Assembly: GCA_020650975.1 (NCBI GenBank) | Contig: JAIPMN010006057.1 | Coordinates: forward strand, 1-64,000 | Direction: 5' to 3' | Length of the DNA: 64,000 nt | Source: Apostichopus californicus | Taxonomy: Eukaryota > Echinodermata > Holothuroidea > Aspidochirotida > Stichopodidae | Shown here: one piece after another, positions 13,652 to 24,909 of the stretch | Position numbering within the stretch: position 1 is the first letter of the stretch | Layout of the letters: each line of letters opens with the position of its first letter | Translations under genes and position numbers: made by a program | The notes under the pieces: model-generated | Databases searched by the model: none | What the model was told of the DNA's origin: nothing | Seen by the model: only the letters and a program-made list of their open reading frames with translations

Positions 13652-15754
13652 TCATGTGACTTGTGCCTCTACGAGCCGCAGTCTTATCTGGCTGAGTATC
13701 TCAGAGTCGTCCTTCATGTGCAGCCCGGAGTCCTCGGAAGAGTTGTCGTCAGACAGATGTCTCCTGGTTCCTCCCCCTCCGCTATTGGAAGAGGAGAAGG
13801 AGGTTGTCCTGCCTAACATACCCTGGCCGTTGGGTAGAGTGCCGTTGCTCTGTCGCTGTGGCTTGGGCTTCACCACTGGTGGTGACCAGGCCTGTGGTGG
13901 CATGGACATTGGTCTAGCTGGCTTGGCTTTCCTTGCAGCAGTAGGAGGTGGGACTTTAGCTTTGGGCTTCCTGTCCAGGGTGGCGGTGGTGGTGGTCGTA
14001 GGGTCCGACAACTTCAGATTCCTGATGATGTCGTGGATGCCCTTCTCCGTGACTTCTTCCTTGATCCCGCTGTCGTCGCTGGGGAGGTCCTCCAGGATGG
14101 TATTCTCTGTGGATATGTCCACCATCGAATGCCGGACGGGTTTCCGCTTCACGCCGGGCGGCTGCTTTGGCTTAGGCTTTGGTGCTGGTGGCGGAAGTGA
14201 TTTACCTTCCTTTTTAACGGAGTTTTTCTTTTCGAGTGTTCTGGTTCTCTGGACTACTGGTGGCGGAGACTTCGGCACAGGCTCATGGTCGTCCTGATCG
14301 GCCGGACTTATCCGATCAAGTGTTTTAACTGCTGGTGTCATTGGGGGAGAAGGGGGCTGTGTCACTGGAGGAGGAGGGGGAGGGGGCTGTGTGGGTGGGG
14401 GAGGTGGCGGAGGGGAGGAAGGGGATGGCGGTACCTTTTCCACATGAGATATCTTTGACCTCTGATTCCCAGGTAAATCCGAAACGTCACCCTGTTCAGT
14501 TCTTTTTGAAATATTTATCTTCACCGCGAGTGGAGGGGAAGGTGGTGGGGGTGGTGGAGGTGGCGATGCCAGTGGAGGTGGGGGTACACTTCCATCATTT
14601 GAAACTGTCCTTGACCCTATTGATTTTGCACCTTCCGATGACCTTGATGAATTAATTAACGACGCGGAGACTTCCCGTGTTGGCGGCTCTGAAGTTCGAG
14701 ATGGAGGAGCGCGCTGAGGAGGAGGAGGAGGGTTCCTCTTCTGTGACAGTTTCCTCCCGGGCGATTCCAGTGTCCTGCTGATTTTATGATCCGAATGTTT
14801 GCTTCCATCCGGCCTTGGGGATGGTTTCTTTCTGTCCACCGTACTGATCTGCTTGGAGGACGACGTCTGACGGGCCAGGACGTTCTTAGAGATGAACGAG
14901 TTCGTATCCTCCGGTAGATAGATGCTCTTGCTGAACGACGTAGTAGGTGAGTTGGGCGGCGTGGATTTGATGCTTGTAATGTCTAGATTGAACCCGGGAA
15001 GGGGTTTGTTGGAGTCATACTCCTTGTGATTGACCTCTGGTTCGTCTTGAGGAGGGGCAGGAGGGGCAAAGGACCAGTTACCGCCTTCTCTAACCACCTC
15101 CTCTCCCGTCTCCTCGTCCCAAGCCATACTCTCGTTAATCACTGAATCTAAAAAGTCAATGGTGTCCTTCTCCTCTTGAGCTAGTGAGTTGTCAGGCCCA
15201 TCCATATAGTCCTCTGCGGGCAGAGGAGGCGGGGGAGGCTTTTCAACCCCCAGGGGGGGAGGGCTTCCGAGAGAATCTGGACGCCTGCTATCGCCAGATT
15301 CGGCGACTCCATGGGCAGAGAGTGCTGCCAGAAAGTCGTCCTCATTTTCTCTTAGTTTCTCCGATATGGATTCCCTGACCCTCTGCCTCAGATCCGTGAT
15401 GGCTTCTCTGACTTCGATATCTCGTAGCTCCTGGGCGGTGTCTGTCTTCGGCTGGAGGCTCTGTGGCATCTCGCCGTCGTCTTCCCGGATGGGATCGGAC
15501 GGGACGTACTCCTGCTGTATCAGGTTCCAGTACGGGTGAAAGTCCACCGAGTTTTGTAGGTGGGAAGGCGGGCCCGTGTAGGACATCTCGGGTTTCTTTG
15601 GCGGGGCGTCGGGGAACTTGGGCGGGAGGAAGTCCGCGGTTTGAATGGTTCGATTGAAGTAACCCGGAACATCCTGAAGGGAGGTCACAAATTTATCGGA
15701 TTCCAAAAGAGACGTCTTATGGAAGTCCTCGGAATGGGAATTGGCGCACCCCAT
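13652..15754 (-). CDS. Proline-rich adaptor-like protein, 700 aa, weakly PROSER2/SARG-like
   Basis: The frame stays open upstream of the first ATG, but the only earlier start would be a GTG. The ATG at 15754 sits in a strong context (gtgaccATGG) and begins MGCANS, a classic N-myristoylation (Gly2) plus palmitoylation (Cys3) signal, so membrane anchoring is likely. Residues about 105-147 are charged and probably helical. Residues about 190-210 read SLAQEEKDTIDFLDSVINES, which resembles the 'EEK-x-x-x-x-FxxxTIxSL' motif of vertebrate PROSER2 and SARG (C1orf116). Proline runs at about 172-178, 341-346, 391-409 and 442-471 are typical ligands for profilin, EVH1 or SH3 domains. Basic, Ser-rich segments lie between them. 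The acidic C-terminal end (about 668-700) finishes with a short amphipathic stretch. No enzyme domain is seen. GC content and codon regularity exceed the surroundings. The coding part is one exon; a further 3' exon cannot be excluded. The family link is inference and the gene is otherwise unrecognised. Confidence 0.85.
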   Translation of the reverse strand: MGCANSHSEDFHKTSLLESDKFVTSLQDVPGYFNRTIQTADFLPPKFPDAPPKKPEMSYTGPPSHLQNSVDFHPYWNLIQQEYVPSDPIREDDGEMPQSLQPKTDTAQELRDIEVREAITDLRQRVRESISEKLRENEDDFLAALSAHGVAESGDSRRPDSLGSPPPLGVEKPPPPPLPAEDYMDGPDNSLAQEEKDTIDFLDSVINESMAWDEETGEEVVREGGNWSFAPPAPPQDEPEVNHKEYDSNKPLPGFNLDITSIKSTPPNSPTTSFSKSIYLPEDTNSFISKNVLARQTSSSKQISTVDRKKPSPRPDGSKHSDHKISRTLESPGRKLSQKRNPPPPPQRAPPSRTSEPPTREVSASLINSSRSSEGAKSIGSRTVSNDGSVPPPPLASPPPPPPPPSPPLAVKINISKRTEQGDVSDLPGNQRSKISHVEKVPPSPSSPPPPPPPTQPPPPPPPVTQPPSPPMTPAVKTLDRISPADQDDHEPVPKSPPPVVQRTRTLEKKNSVKKEGKSLPPPAPKPKPKQPPGVKRKPVRHSMVDISTENTILEDLPSDDSGIKEEVTEKGIHDIIRNLKLSDPTTTTTATLDRKPKAKVPPPTAARKAKPARPMSMPPQAWSPPVVKPKPQRQSNGTLPNGQGMLGRTTSFSSSNSGGGGTRRHLSDDNSSEDSGLHMKDDSEILSQIRLRLVEAQVT

Positions 15755-15840
15755 GGTCACCCTTTGAAACTTGCTCACACTAATGAATATGCAGCTTCTG
15801 GTGTGGTCACATGACTCTGTAGGGAAAATGAAACAGAAAC
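15755..15840 (-). other. 5' UTR part and splice acceptor of the proline-rich gene
   Basis: On the minus strand a pyrimidine-rich tract (tttctgtttcattttcccta) ends in CAG, with AG complementary to 15817-15818. Exon sequence then starts at 15816 and runs 62 bases to the ATG at 15754. The gene therefore has at least one upstream noncoding exon at higher coordinates, which I could not place securely. A GTGAGT donor on the minus strand near 20031-20036 is one candidate. Confidence 0.65.
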
Positions 15841-15854
15841 AAAAAGATCAAAAT

Positions 15855-16366
15855 GTGGGTACAAGTAACATTGAGTAGTACGGTGGAATTACGCAGTGCA
15901 GTGTTTGTAAGTACGGGTGTGGGTACAAGTAACATTGAGTAGTACGGTGGAATTACGCAGTGCAGTGTTTGTAAGTACGGGTGTGGGTACAAGTAACATT
16001 GAGTAGTACGGTTGAATTACGCAGTGCAGTGTTTGTAAGTACGGGTGTGGGTACAAGTAACATTGAGTAGTACGGTGGAATTACGCAGTGCAGTGTTTGT
16101 AAGTACGGGTGTGGGTACAAGTAACATTGAGTACGGTTGAATTACGCAGTGCAGTGTTTGTAAGTACGGGTGTGGGTACAAGTAACATTGAGTAGTACGG
16201 TGGAATTATGCAGTGCAGTGTTTGTAAGTACGGGTGTGGGTACAAGTAACATTGAGTAGTACGGTGGAATTACGCAGTGCAGTGTTTGTAAGTACGGGTG
16301 TGGGTACAAGTAACATTGAGTAGTACGGTGGAATTACGCAGTGCAGTGTTTGTAAGTACGGGTGGT
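15855..16366. repeat. Minisatellite, 8 units of 64 bp
   Basis: Units begin with gtgggtacaagtaacattga at 15855, 15919, 15983, 16047, 16111, 16172, 16236 and 16300. All are 64 bp except one 61-bp unit that lacks gta. Units differ by only one or two bases, so the array is young or homogenised. It sits in the first intron, with its near edge about 38 bases from the splice acceptor of the proline-rich gene. Confidence 0.95.
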
Positions 16367-16480
16367 TTGTGATTAGCGAATAAATTGAAATATGGACGTT
16401 TCAATCAGAATTTGGATTTTGTATATAAACATGGAAACTAAGGTCTTTCCAACTTATCTTTCACAGATGAGGGAGCCTTT

Positions 16481-16836
16481 TTTTTAGTGTGAATAGGTTA
16501 GGGTATCTCGGCAATGCTGTACAGTACTAGTTAACTGACACATGATTCTCCCACGTACAGCCATAATTTTTTTTTAATTCGAATAGGTTAGGGTATCACG
16601 CCAATGCTGTACAGTACTAGTTAACTGACACATTTGTTTCTCCCACGTACAGCCATCGCTTTTTTTAGTGCGAATAGGTTAGGTATCTCTGCAATGCTGT
16701 ACTAATTAACTGCCCCATTTGTTTCTCCCACGTACAGCCATAATTATTTTTAGTGCGAATAGGTTAGGGTATCACAGCAATGCTGTACAGTACTAGTTAA
16801 CTGACACATTTGTTTCTCCCACGTACAGCCATCCAG
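16481..16836. repeat. Tandem array, 4 units of about 85-91 bp
   Basis: Each unit holds gaataggttagggtatc, then caatgctgtac, then agttaactgacacat and ctcccacgtacagccat. Anchors lie at 16496, 16587, 16677 and 16762. Units are about 85-90 percent alike by eye and differ in length in their T-rich joint. The array is unrelated in sequence to the 64-bp minisatellite next to it. Confidence 0.9.
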
Positions 16837-18655
16837 ATACAAAATCTACAAAACATTTACAGAGTCCAAATATCAATAACCTGCTCTCAACTTGCACTCC
16901 ATTTGTTTTTATGACAGTTCTTTTGTCACAATACAGTATTCAATATACACTTTTTCTGCACCAATCTCTAAACTATTTAATATTTTTTTCCTCTTTGCAT
17001 CTCTGCAGCTATCATTTTATGAGTTTAGTTAAAAACAAACCGTTCCATAAAATTAATTAAAATTGATCAATTAAACTGATACCTCGTTTCCTTTTCATCG
17101 AAAACATTTCCTTTTCACTTTCTTTTTGGTTAACTTTTCTTTTGTAAAAAATATCATCTTTTTTTTTTGGCCATATAGAAAGTCAGTGTGCATGATATAC
17201 TGTACATGTCATATACACTATAGTATTTATATACTTGTAGTGACGGTGTGTAGGTAACAGCTCCAGTACAATACACAGTCACACATTCCTATGTACAGTG
17301 GCTTCTAAGTCAAACCTTGATGACCAAATAAACACAATAAGCTCTATCTACTCTAACACTGTGCCACCTCCTCACACTAGGATTGCCATGCACAGAGTTG
17401 ATGCTAGCTGTCCTGAGTGTCCTACATGACAGATTTCAGACAATGGAGGGGGGGGGGAGACCGTGTTGTTTCACCCAGTCCTACTTGCCACCATTATAAA
17501 TGATAAGCAGTACGGTACAAACAACTGACAATAACAACGAGTTGACAATTCTCGCCGACTAAAATCAGCAAAAAATTGTCGCTTCTTGTCATTCGGCTGG
17601 CAGACATGATATTTCATGGTTATAATTACAAAAATGACAGTTTAATAAAAAATTATAAATAAAAAATAAAAAATATATAATAAAAACAGTAACTGCGCAA
17701 GTTTTATAGTGCCTTATTGGGTTAATGTTATGATTAATGTGAATGTTTTACTTTAGGCGCAACATTACTCTTGTTATGCTCTGACATAATATTCAAACTC
17801 TGGTAACAGTCCAGGTTGTATTTCCAAAACATTTTTTATTAATATAGTTTATTTTGTTTCTTTGTTTGTTATTTTTATTACTGCTTTTACTTATATATTT
17901 TTGTTTTGTTTATTATTATTTTTGTTTATTTATTTTTTTTATTTATACTTTTTTTATACTTTTAATATGAACCTTTACAAAGCTGAGTGTTGTGTCACCA
18001 ATGAAAGTGACTGAATTGTAAAGTCTAACTACACAGACCACTAGGTTAGTTCCTCAGATGTAACACAAAACTCAAAGGGAAAGCATATCAAGGTTAAATA
18101 CAAACCATGTACAGTTGTATAACATATAATTAAAATCAGTACTGTACTTAACAGAATACTGACCGGGCAATAAATACAAACTTTAAAAGCGGAAAGATTT
18201 ACGAACGTTTTTTTGGGGGGCTCTGTTGTTCTGTATTACACATTATAGACTCAGGATACACGCAGTTCCAGATGGAATTAATGCAAGTACAATAATAAAC
18301 AACCATAACTAACATGTGCACACATGTACACAGGCACAAAAGGCTTTCACATAACACTGGATACATGTTGAAGATTTGGCTTAAGTATTTTTCAGACCTT
18401 TCCTCTGTCTTGGTAACTGGAAGTAAGAAATTTATTTTAATGACCTCCAATCCATCAAACAAGCAATCAGCAGGACCAATTAACAATACTTTATCCCTGA
18501 AACTTGTCACAGTTGTTAAAAATAAGACTATTTCAAGGTGACATTGCTATATATACATGATGAGAATTAGTTGAGAGTAGTAGAACACTTGTAGTTGTTA
18601 CTCACGTACTGAGCGATCATCAGACATATCTAGAAAAAAGTTATTTTATATTTTT
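16837..18655. other. Noncoding AT-rich DNA
   Basis: T runs (17159-17168), a G run (17450-17458) and an A/T block at 17630-17960. The small frames at 18199-18510 (minus) and 18314-18541 (plus) overlap each other and have no domain. Nothing else is recognised. Confidence 0.5.
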
Positions 18656-18656
18656 T

Positions 18657-19056
18657 TTCACTGTTCTGGATTTTCCAACTCACTACAATTTCATATATAT
18701 TCATTTGCCTTTGTCGTTTACCTCCATTTCATTAACATAAAGTCTGTTCAAAATATCTCTTTCGAGATCCGGCTTTATGAATCACAAATGATTTCGAGTT
18801 GGTTAGCATCATGTTTGATATCTAGAGTAAGGCAAACATGTCACCAAAACAGAACTAGTATTGTTCGATACAGGTGACAAACACCTACGGTGGAATTACG
18901 ACCTTTTTTTACCGGTTTCAAACCTCTGAAAATACAATCAGCGTCCATAGCCTAGTAGTTAGGGTGTCCGCATATAAACAGGAGGCCTGGGTTCGAGTCC
19001 CGGTGGAGGCTGCAAGTTTTTCACTGTTCTGGATTTTCCAACTCACTACAATTTCA
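18657..19056. repeat. Pair of direct repeats about 37-39 bp, 361 bp apart
   Basis: ttttcactgttctggatttt and the following ccaactcactacaatttca occur at 18657-18693 and again at 19018-19056. The second copy directly follows the tRNA-like segment at 18941-19011, so the 39 bases may be the body of a SINE, with the first copy a head-less partial insertion. Flanking words gttgttactc and gatcatcagaca also occur near both copies but in another order. Confidence 0.8.
18941..19011 (+). mobile_element. tRNA-like SINE head (or tRNA pseudogene)
   Basis: The 71-base segment has an acceptor-like pair gcgtcca/tggaggc (6 of 7 pairs), an A-box-like tagcctagtagttaggg, and a T-arm ctggg-ttcgagt-cccgg with an intact B box ggttcgagtcc (18990-19000). 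The anticodon stem pairs poorly (3 of 5), and the segment joins a repeated tail, so a SINE head is more likely than a working tRNA gene. Confidence 0.6.
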
Positions 19057-19181
19057 ATTAGATATAGTATATCCTGATACCTTTACAGTAACTTACAGCA
19101 TGTTGTTACTCGAGTTTCATGCCAGCAGTGTGCGTCGATCATCAGACAACAGGAAGTGAACATCTGAATCTTTGTAAAATA

Positions 19182-19242
19182 TGTGTGTGTGTGTTTATGC
19201 GTGTATGTGTGTATGTATGTATGTATACATATATATACGCAG
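19182..19242. repeat. TG/TATG microsatellite
   Basis: Runs of tgtgtg, then gtatgtatgtatgtat, then atatata. On the complement this gives a low-complexity open frame. Confidence 0.85.
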
Positions 19243-20133
19243 GTTTCGTTTTTCCACATTTCTGTTTTGATTTAACAATTTTTCCATATTGTCAGGCTCC
19301 AGGAGTATGAATTTGTACACATTTCTGTTACATTTTTTGGGTGGGGGACGGTGAGGGTGGTGGGTTGTAGAAGGTGCCGAGAGAGGAAGGAAGGACCTAC
19401 TAGCAGCAATTGGCACATCATCCATTGACTATATATAAACTCCATATAGGCCTTTAACAACAGGCAAAGAAAAAACCTGCCTGAAAAACCTCCCAATATG
19501 AAAAAGAAACTTATCTGGCCACAGCTACAGATATTTACAAAACTAAAAGCATTGATTAAGGCGAACACTGAAAGACGTCTCCATGGGAACGTGACTGGAA
19601 AGCATATGTAATTGAAGAACACTTACCAGAAATGGAATTTATGATTAAAAATCTGCAGCACTGCTTTTTTGTTCTAATTAAGAACTTGTTAAGTTAATAT
19701 ACAACAACTGACGTCCAGTTCGATAAACGTTCTTCCATCGTTGTTCGGTATCCCGCCATTACTTATATAAGACTATAAATATTTAACGACGATCGTCTTC
19801 ACAGCTACCCAGGTTAAGAATGGTTTATTTATCCGACCGTCCCGGTCTTTTTATATCTAGACTATTTTCAGTCTATGATATATCATCTGTGACGACATCG
19901 ACTTTCCGAGATTCCCTCCTGCACGGTCAAAGTACAACGAGGTGGTCCTTCATTGATTTACTATGGTGACAATACCTAGTATGGACATGACTCATATAGG
20001 TTTACACTGTACATAGAATAAACAAGGTACTCACTGTACACACAGACTGTATCATCTTGGTAAACAGTGATCGGGGTTATTAGACAGAACAGCTAGATAC
20101 TACCACTTAAAGGTCTGAGCACTGTACAGACCC
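19243..20133. other. Noncoding DNA
   Basis: No exon recognised. Overlapping minus frames (19195-19425, 19272-19622) carry no domain. A minus-strand GTGAGT donor-like site at about 20031-20036 could end an upstream 5' UTR exon of the proline-rich gene; this is unproven. Confidence 0.4.
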
Positions 20134-20451
20134 CAACTATAGCACGCTATCATGGAAAAGTTTCTTGAGGTGACGTAATTGACCTGCCTTGGTCGTGAAA
20201 TGAACTCTTTTTACCAATTAGTCTGCAACGCCTGCCACATATTTTTTTTTCTTGTATGAGGGTCTTTGTGTGAATGCTGTATGATTAACTACACTGTAGA
20301 CATGAACATATTTCCACATAGTGTTTACACAAAGAGCCGAATGGTGTTAAGCAGCTATGCAGGCTAATTGTAGAGTCTGAGGTCGATTTACGACCGTGGC
20401 AGGTCGATTACGTAATCACAAAACTTTCCTTGCTATAGCGTGCTATAATTG
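20134..20451. mobile_element. MITE-like element with about 75-bp inverted termini, 318 bp
   Basis: The left end (caactatagcacgctat ... ggaaaagtttct ... gtgacgtaattgacctgcc ... ggtcgtgaa) is the imperfect reverse complement of the right end (ttacgaccgtggcaggtcga ... ttacgtaatcac ... aaactttcc ... atagcgtgctataattg). A smaller inner inverted pair is gtctttgtgtgaa / gtttacacaaaga. There is no coding capacity. No target-site duplication is obvious, so the superfamily is not assigned. Confidence 0.75.
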
Positions 20452-20619
20452 AAGCCAATAAAGCAGATCTTTAAGACAAAACATATATTGAGTAAAAAGC
20501 CACTTGCGATTATTATTGTTTAGTTATCCCGTCTATAATCCATTAATAACATTGTCAGTCTATCCTTCTATGAAATAAACGAATGAAAAAATAAGAATTG
20601 TGAGAATTCTTTCAATTTC

Positions 20620-20945
20620 TTCCACATGGTAGCCTAACACCACAAGTCAATGGGGAAATCTGGCCTAACCATCTGTTTTTTGGCTGAAAGTAATTGCTGG
20701 AATTGGTTAGAAGATATCCATGGAATACTTTCATTATTGCTGTTCCCTCGACCACATGGTAGCCTAACACCACACTAAGTCAATCGGAAATCTAGCCTAA
20801 CCATCCGTTTATTCACTGAAATTGTGACGCAGTTATAAGATATCTGTGGAATACTTTCATTATTGCTGTTATCTTCGACCACAATCATGGTAGCCTAACA
20901 CCATACTATGGGAAAATCAATGGGAAAATCTTGCCTAACCACCAG
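20620..20945. repeat. Tandem array, about 2.5 units of 130 bp
   Basis: atggtagcctaacaccat/a recurs at 20626, 20755 and 20888. Each unit continues with caatgggaaaatctggccta, then an ending ggaatactttcattattgct before the next unit. Confidence 0.85.
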
Positions 20946-21489
20946 TTCGCAAGAAAAAAAAAATCACACTTTGCGTAGGATTCGGGTAATAAATTAGGAA
21001 CCAGGTAGTACCGCGTCGGGTGGGAACACAGGTACCTGGATGCCCCGTGCAAACACTACCATATTTGGTACTATACTGTATGTATGAGTGTGGCATCTAT
21101 ACTGCAATATTTGTACATAACTGTCATACTTACATATTATATGACCGTACAGAAAACACTTCAGGTACATATAAGTCCTTTCGTATTGCCAAGTGTTTAC
21201 ATTTCAGACTCACCCACGGAATAGGCTCAGTAATAAAAATAAAATGAGACAAACAAGAATAATAATAATTCAGGATCGCTCACATGACGACTAGATAGGA
21301 TGTCCAGCTGTTGCCAGCGCAAATGATATTATCAGGTACAGTTTCAGTTTGTAGTGAACTCCAATAGTATACATACTGTACTACTGTGTTGTGTAGTTTG
21401 GGTAATTTAATATTCTACAAGGGCCAGAGAGAATGGTTGAATGAGTTTAATGCCAGAGCAAACTAAGAAGATGCAGACAGTTCCACCAA

Positions 21490-21975
21490 TGTATCTATGT
21501 ACTATGCATACTGTACTATACTAATTTACTATGTATATAAATACTATCTATGGATATTATGTACTATGTAGATCTACTAGATGCAGTACTATCTATAATG
21601 TACAGTAGATACTATGTACTATGTACAGATACTACTACTATCTAATACTAGATGCAGTACTATGTATGTACTGTGTAGATACCATGTACTATGTAGAGAC
21701 TACGAACAATGTAGATACTATGAACTATGCAGAGACTACATACAATGTAGATACTATGTACTATGTAATACTAGAAACAGTACATGTACAGTATACATAC
21801 ATTACTATGTAGAATCTACATAGTACAGTACTATGCATAGACTACGAACTATGTAGATACTATGTCCTATGTAATACTAGTTCCAGTACATGTACTATGT
21901 AGATACTATGTACAGTATTATGCATCCATGGACTACCTACTATGTTAATACTATGTACTTAATGTACAATATACT
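21490..21975. repeat. Low-complexity array of 'actatgtagata' words
   Basis: About 480 bases are made of variants of tactatgtactatgtagata with irregular spacing. Two overlapping plus-strand frames (21614-21823 and 21621-21812) are by-products of the repeat. Confidence 0.85.
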
Positions 21976-24905
21976 GTACTATCATCTATGAGGGGAAAAG
22001 GAAAAATGTGAGATAGGAAAGGATAGTGTGATTGGTACAGGAGAAGTTTAAATTCATACTGTACAGTAGGTCACAGTGCCCAATAAGATCCATAAACTTG
22101 TGAAGTTGTGAAGTCCATGCCTCCGATTTCATTTTGAGCAAGCTACAACAACCATTTAACAGTTCTTGTCTGTACACACAGGTGGTGTACTATGTATGTA
22201 CACCTACAAAGTATACAGTATTGACAAACTATTTATGAGAAAATATCTGAATCAATTACATCACTTCACCTGCTACTCTTGACAAAAGGTTTTCAAAGTT
22301 TACTTATATAGTATTATACTTAAAAAAGAAAATTAGTGGGGAAGGGGCCTAGGTGGGGGGGGGGGGTCAACATCTGTGTGGAGGTGTCCTATAGTATATC
22401 TGTGCTATTTTTTTAAATTTAGTTGTCAATCTTTCATCCATTGAACACTGCACTTATAAAGTTATATGTAAATATTAAAATTGATTTTTTATTTTTTTTA
22501 TTTTAATAATTAGTTAATTAATGATCCAGGAAACTTCATTTATGAAATCATCTAGACCATAACGATCACTCTACAATATATGACAATATAAAGTACTACT
22601 ATCTTATGCTACATCACACAGTATCCAAGAATACCAAGGGTACATCCCTTATGGCCTCTTCAGTACTACAAGTTGTAATTAGCTTGTGGCCTACTGTACC
22701 TGTAGACTAAACAAGCTTGCAAATAATTAATCATCTATAGAACAAAAATTGAGGCCTTCTGCCTGGGTTATTTCATATATTCAGTTTGCTCAAACCTGAC
22801 ACTGATATTTATCTTTCATACCTGGTCAAATTTGGACTTTAATCTGGGCGTGAAGGGACTTGTAAACAAACAATTGAGATCGTTAAAACCTTCTCAAATT
22901 GTTCTGTTTTTCCGATTGCTTTCGTTTTACGTCTATGGCATTTGGTAGAATTCTCAAACTCAATGGGACGCACATTGAACTGAAAATAAATTTCTAATCC
23001 TGCCCAAATGTTTACTCTAGGGAATGGTAGAGACAGTGCTGAGGTTATGAGGAGACACGTAAGCTAAGAAGCAAAGCAGATGAGCTATTCAAATCCAATT
23101 TACAAATCTAGTCAGAGAATGTGGATTAAAAATATAATCAGCCAATTTTTTTTTTTTTTTTTTTTTTAAATTTGTAGAGGAGACATTTAATAAGACTGAT
23201 TAAATTCTTTTGTGAAGACTTTCTCGAAGATGAAACATAAGAATTAATAACTTGAAAAGTTGATATTATTTGAAAGACTGCCTCCATATATGATGCAGGC
23301 TTCTACTTATTTGAATCCTACAGACATATAATTCCTGTATGATACTCATTATTTAAGATTTAAACAAGATTAATATACCAACTACTCTAATACAAGTTAT
23401 TTCGAGAAAAAAATTATCTCCAGGTTGCATATCACATTGGTAAAAGTGGGTAAAAGCAATGTCCTTCACCTTACTGGCTTCTTATTCTCTATGCGCCTTA
23501 TTTCATAGTGTGCAGTTATCTAGACAGTCAAATAAATCTACCAATTAACGCATGATTTAGTCAGAAATGTCGTTACTTGCCAACATCATTAATGACCTAG
23601 CTCTTGGTTATATTTAACTTCCCTTAAAAGCAAACTTGATCGCTGGGATGCTCTCCTTAAAGCACGCATGAATTATCATAAAGCGTGCATAAATTAGCCT
23701 GTTATATTTTTGCCATGTAGGTATACATGCTACGTACCACAATTTAAACACACCACAGACCTGTTCCTTGCTACAGTTTGCATTGTCAAACATCCCATAG
23801 ATCTGCGTATATACATTGGTACAGTATCTAATATAGCAGTTAGCTCTGTATTATATACTGTACCAAGTACTCACCATTTGATATGAATAGCAATAGGACA
23901 GTACTTAAAGTACTTTTTGCATGGTCTGTGTCCGTAAAAAGGGATTTTTAATGACCGTGGAGAATTTTGAGATATTAATTTCGTTACGTAGATCTATTCT
24001 CTGCCTCTGGGTGTGCTAAAAAAGGCTTCTAGGATAAATAATCTTCTAAGAAGCAACACTGTAGACACACATTGGTTGGTACAATATATATATAGTTGAA
24101 AATAAAAATGTAAACATTTTTTTTTTTTTTAAATAACCATCCAGTGACGCTGTATTTGCACTAATTCACTATTAATAACTGAACTAAATCTATCTTGAGG
24201 CATATTTAAAGTAACTGTTCCAAAATTTATTGCCAACACTTGAAGCTAAACGGCCAAATTTGCATACATTCTTACAAATGAAATGATAAGTAATGCAGGG
24301 AACTTATATCCTATATGAAAAAAATAATATCATAAATACAATAATAGTATAAATTATAACTTAGCTAGATTATTCTCTTTGGAGGTGGGGGGAGGAGTGG
24401 ATGGGGGGGGGTAGGGGAGGGTTATTTGACTCTTCCAGGAATGGCACAGATCTGTAATATCATCATTTTATTCATTGTACAGTAGCTATCTACACTATTT
24501 ACAGTGTATTACTGCTGTATGTAGTACTGTACATCATGTGTACAGACAGCTGCTACATAGGGGTAGCAGGTCAACTTCATAATCTCAATTTGATAAATCA
24601 AGAAAGTCATTCATGCAGGGGTCAAGGGTCAAAAGTTCAGCAGTCTAGTTAAATTGTGGATATCAGTTCAGCTAACTGCATATATAGTATAACTTCATTT
24701 TTAAGAGGCATCAGACAGTTGAGACTCAGACAGGATACACATAATTATCAAGGCCATAACCCTATCAGTGTATAAACTGTACATGTACCAATATCTATAA
24801 ATTTGATGGTAATAGACATGTATGTAAATGAAGGGCTTGATATAAATACATGTTGCTGTGAATACAGCTTATAGTGCAGCCTATAATGTGTGACTTTGTT
24901 AGAAC
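21976..24905. other. Noncoding DNA
   Basis: AT-rich, with a G run (22356-22366), a T run of about 20 (23147-23167), a T run (24118-24131) and a G-rich stretch (24380-24420). No exon, RNA gene or repeat family recognised. Confidence 0.5.
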
Positions 24906-24909
24906 ATAC

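Noticed and set aside
13656-14297. 213-codon frame opposite the proline-rich gene
   Set aside because: It is the antisense shadow of a GC-rich, proline-codon-rich exon. The minus strand has the splice acceptor, start context and motif support.
15807-15992. Minus-strand frame with repeated peptide
   Set aside because: It is a translation of the 64-bp minisatellite, which lies in an intron. 64 is not a multiple of three, so the frame is not maintained through the array.
18941-19011. Functional tRNA gene
   Set aside because: The anticodon stem pairs poorly and the segment is joined to a repeated tail; a SINE head is more likely.
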